Of a stretch of 6,565 nt of DNA, positions 5,470 through 6,565 are shown in pieces (positions within the stretch are counted from its first letter, which is position 1; each line of letters starts with the position of its first letter). The stretch is taken from contig DJDA01000021.1 of NCBI GenBank assembly GCA_002430835.1, positions 1 to 6,565 of the forward strand. Direction: 5' to 3'. The stretch is from Brevundimonas sp. UBA5936 (lineage in GTDB: Bacteria > Pseudomonadota > Alphaproteobacteria > Caulobacterales > Caulobacteraceae). Both the position numbers and the translations under genes were made by a program. The notes beneath the pieces were generated by a model. That model did not search any database. It was not told the origin of the DNA and saw only the letters and a list, made by a program, of their open reading frames with translations.

Positions 5470-6309
5470 TCAGCTCTTCAGCCGCCAGCCCGAACGGAAC
5501 ACCAGCCAGCAGGCTGCGCCCATGACCACGGTCAGCACCGCGCTCATGACCACGCCGACCATCAGGCTGCCCTCGGCATGACCGATGAAGCCCGCCCGGA
5601 ACCCGTCGATCAGATAGAAGAAGGGGTTAAACCTGCTGATGCTGGCGAAGGGCTCAGGCAGGCTGTCGATCAGGTAGAAGGTGCCTGACAGAAAGGTCAT
5701 CGGCATGACCACGAAGTTCTGCACCGCCGACAGATGGTCGAACTTCTCGGACCACAGGCCCGCCAGCACCCCGACCATGCCCATCAGCAGGGAGGCGATC
5801 AGGCCGAACCAGACGATCAGGGCGATGTTGGCCAGGCCCAGCTTGGCGAAGGGCATGACGCAGATCGCCGTCACCAGGCCGACCGCCACCCCGCGCGTCG
5901 CCGCGCCCAGGGTAAAGCCGACGGTCAGCTCCAGCGGGCTGAGCGGCGGGGTCAGGAAGTCGGTGGCCGTGCCCATGATCTTGGCCTGGATCAGGCTAGA
6001 CGAAGCGTTGGCGAAGGCGTTCTGCAGGATGGCCATCATGATCAGGCCCGGCGCCACGAATTCGGCGAAGGGCGTGCCGTGCAGCGGCGGCCGCGCGTCC
6101 TTCAGGGCCACCACGAAGACCATCATGTAGAGCAGGGTCGTCACCACCGGCGCCGCCACCGTCTGGGCGCCCACCTTCCAGAAGCGGCGGACCTCCTTCA
6201 GGTAGAGGGTGCGCAGCCCCACCCAGTTGATCCCGTCATAGCGACGGGGTTGCGGCAGGCCGTGAGGCGCGGCGGAAGAGGCGTCGGAACCAGCGGTCAG
6301 GTGCGTCAT
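5470..6309 (-). CDS. ABC-2 type transporter permease subunit
   Basis: This 279-residue inner-membrane protein has a hydrophilic N-terminal tail (1-45) and about six hydrophobic segments, near residues 52-70, 84-104, 128-152, 162-184, 198-214 and 252-272. The stretch from NFVVMPMTFLSGTFYLIDSL (198-217) through FNPFFYLIDGFRAG (227-240) is the ABC-2 signature found in permeases of the YadH, DrrB and NodJ type. Such proteins pair with a separate ATPase to export lipids, polysaccharides or drugs. No ATPase gene is next to it: upstream is the divergent gcrA-like gene and downstream is the peptidase. The substrate is therefore unknown. The ATG at 6309 has only a weak GAGG 4 bases upstream. The gene ends in a terminator-like hairpin, suggesting a single-gene transcript. 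Confidence 0.88.
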   Translation of the reverse strand: MTHLTAGSDASSAAPHGLPQPRRYDGINWVGLRTLYLKEVRRFWKVGAQTVAAPVVTTLLYMMVFVVALKDARPPLHGTPFAEFVAPGLIMMAILQNAFANASSSLIQAKIMGTATDFLTPPLSPLELTVGFTLGAATRGVAVGLVTAICVMPFAKLGLANIALIVWFGLIASLLMGMVGVLAGLWSEKFDHLSAVQNFVVMPMTFLSGTFYLIDSLPEPFASISRFNPFFYLIDGFRAGFIGHAEGSLMVGVVMSAVLTVVMGAACWLVFRSGWRLKS

Positions 6310-6356
6310 GCCGCCTCAGATGCGACAGCCAGGCCGGTTTCGCAAGGCGCAGCCCC

Positions 6357-6365
6357 TGTGGATGA
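6357..6365 (-). promoter_or_regulatory. DnaA-box-like sequence
   Basis: The minus strand reads TCATCCACA, 8 of 9 to TTATCCACA and also 8 of 9 to the TGATCCACA form known in Caulobacter. It is the best of the three in this region. Confidence 0.45.
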
Positions 6366-6394
6366 CATCCAGGAAGTTGAGTCAAATCGGGACA

Positions 6395-6402
6395 TTAACC
6401 AT
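6395..6402 (+). promoter_or_regulatory. CtrA-type TTAACCAT site
   Basis: An exact TTAACCAT, a described form of the CtrA recognition sequence, overlaps the -10 of the first promoter candidate. The base 7 positions upstream do not make a second TTAA. The extended 10-mer CATTAACCAT (6393-6402) is identical to the one on the minus strand upstream of podJ. Confidence 0.5.
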
Positions 6403-6417
6403 ACTAGATGTAGTTTC

Positions 6418-6439
6418 TGTGGACAGGTGAATTCCCACA
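6418..6439. promoter_or_regulatory. Two further weak DnaA-box-like sequences
   Basis: The minus strand at 6426-6418 reads CTGTCCACA, 7 of 9 to the consensus. The plus strand at 6431-6439 reads ATTCCCACA, containing TTCCCACA, which is 7 of 8 to the weak Caulobacter box TCCCCACA. They face each other 4 bases apart. Confidence 0.3.
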
Positions 6440-6450
6440 TATTGCGTGTT

Positions 6451-6465
6451 TTAAGGGGTGATTTA
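6451..6465 (-). promoter_or_regulatory. CtrA-like TAAA-N7-TTAA box
   Basis: The plus strand reads TTAA, GGGGTGA, TTTA; on the minus strand this is TAAA-N7-TTAA, the same arrangement as the two boxes by podJ. It lies between the -35 and -10 of the second promoter candidate. Confidence 0.35.
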
Positions 6466-6544
6466 CGATTAGAGGCGTGATGAGGGGCCGAAATTCGGAC
6501 TCCGGCACAAGATATTGAATCCGACTTCTCCGCAGGAGGGCGAC

Positions 6545-6565
6545 ATGAACCCAGGCTGGACCGAA
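6545..6565 (+). CDS. gcrA: Start of a probable GcrA cell-cycle regulator (cut by right edge)
   Basis: Only seven codons are visible: MNPGWTE. A very strong ribosome binding site, AGGAGG at 6534-6539, lies 5 bases before the ATG, so this is clearly a gene start. GcrA proteins of Caulobacterales begin with a short tail and WT(D/E), leading into a helix-turn-helix domain, which fits. Two contexts support it. In Sinorhizobium, as I recall, gcrA sits next to argD and argF. The upstream region also has CtrA-like, DnaA-like and GANTC sites, as expected for gcrA, which in Caulobacter is activated by DnaA and repressed by CtrA. GcrA acts with sigma-70 at promoters carrying methylated GANTC. Seven residues alone cannot prove the family. 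Confidence 0.65.

Larger units (their letters stand above)
6310..6544. promoter_or_regulatory. Divergent control region upstream of the gcrA-like gene
   Basis: This 235-base gap is AT-richer than the genes. It holds three DnaA-box-like sequences, one TTAACCAT and one TTAA-N7-TTTA CtrA-like site, and three GANTC sites (GAGTC 6379-6383, GACTC 6498-6502, GAATC 6517-6521). It also contains the palindrome CCGAA-A-TTCGG at 6488-6498. Two weak promoter candidates face right: TTGAGT (6377-6382), 17 bases, CATACT (6400-6405); and TTGCGT (6442-6447), 16 bases, TACGAT (6464-6469). The mix resembles the control regions of Caulobacter cell-cycle genes. No reading frame is convincing here. Confidence 0.6.

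Noticed and set aside
6316..6326. TCAGATGCGAC repeated at 5448-5458 and 6316-6326, flanking the permease gene like an insertion target duplication
   Set aside because: Several 11-base matches are expected by chance in a window this size. The copy at 5448 is explained by the palindrome, and there is no transposase or terminal inverted repeat pair.
5734..6480. 248-codon plus-strand open frame over the permease start and the gcrA upstream region
   Set aside because: His/Gln/Arg/Gly-rich shadow opposite ABC-2 membrane helices; it ends in AT-rich regulatory DNA and lacks protein-like features.

Overview
This window looks like chromosomal DNA of a stalked or budding alphaproteobacterium of the order Caulobacterales, with Brevundimonas or a close relative as my best guess. 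The base composition is strongly GC-rich. The left-edge gene encodes the N-terminus of the polar organizer PodJ. The right edge opens a gene that looks like the cell-cycle regulator gcrA. The intergenic regions carry CtrA-like, DnaA-like and GANTC (CcrM methylation) motifs. The genus is inferred from protein flavour and was not verified by a search.

Layout from left to right. Bases 1-1585 (minus) are the first 528 codons of a podJ-like gene that runs off the left edge. Bases 1586-1829 form a divergent control region with a Caulobacter-type promoter candidate and two inverted CtrA-like boxes. Bases 1830-2048 (plus) encode a 72-residue protein with two membrane segments. Converging on it is a minus-strand arginine block: argD (acetylornithine aminotransferase, 4349 to 3159) followed by argF (ornithine carbamoyltransferase, 3002 to 2085). 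The 156-base gap between them is filled by two inverted copies of a GC-rich hairpin repeat. Upstream of argD lie a secreted M28 zinc peptidase (5383 to 4469) and a six-helix ABC-2 type permease (6309 to 5470), both on the minus strand. A strong hairpin lies between these two. Bases 6310-6544 are a divergent regulatory region, and 6545 starts the gcrA-like gene with a strong ribosome binding site.

How the genes fit together. ArgD and ArgF catalyse two steps of arginine synthesis: N-acetylornithine aminotransfer and carbamoylation of ornithine to citrulline. They are probably one transcript. From memory, gcrA, argD and argF are neighbours in other alphaproteobacteria such as Sinorhizobium, which supports the gcrA call. 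Here the peptidase and permease genes sit between gcrA and argD. The two edge genes, podJ and gcrA, both belong to the Caulobacter cell-cycle and polarity programme. Their upstream regions share an exact 10-base motif, CATTAACCAT, which contains the TTAACCAT form of the CtrA site. That shared wiring is the most interesting signal in the window. I see no mobile element, CRISPR array, rRNA or tRNA, and no evidence of an unknown multi-gene system.
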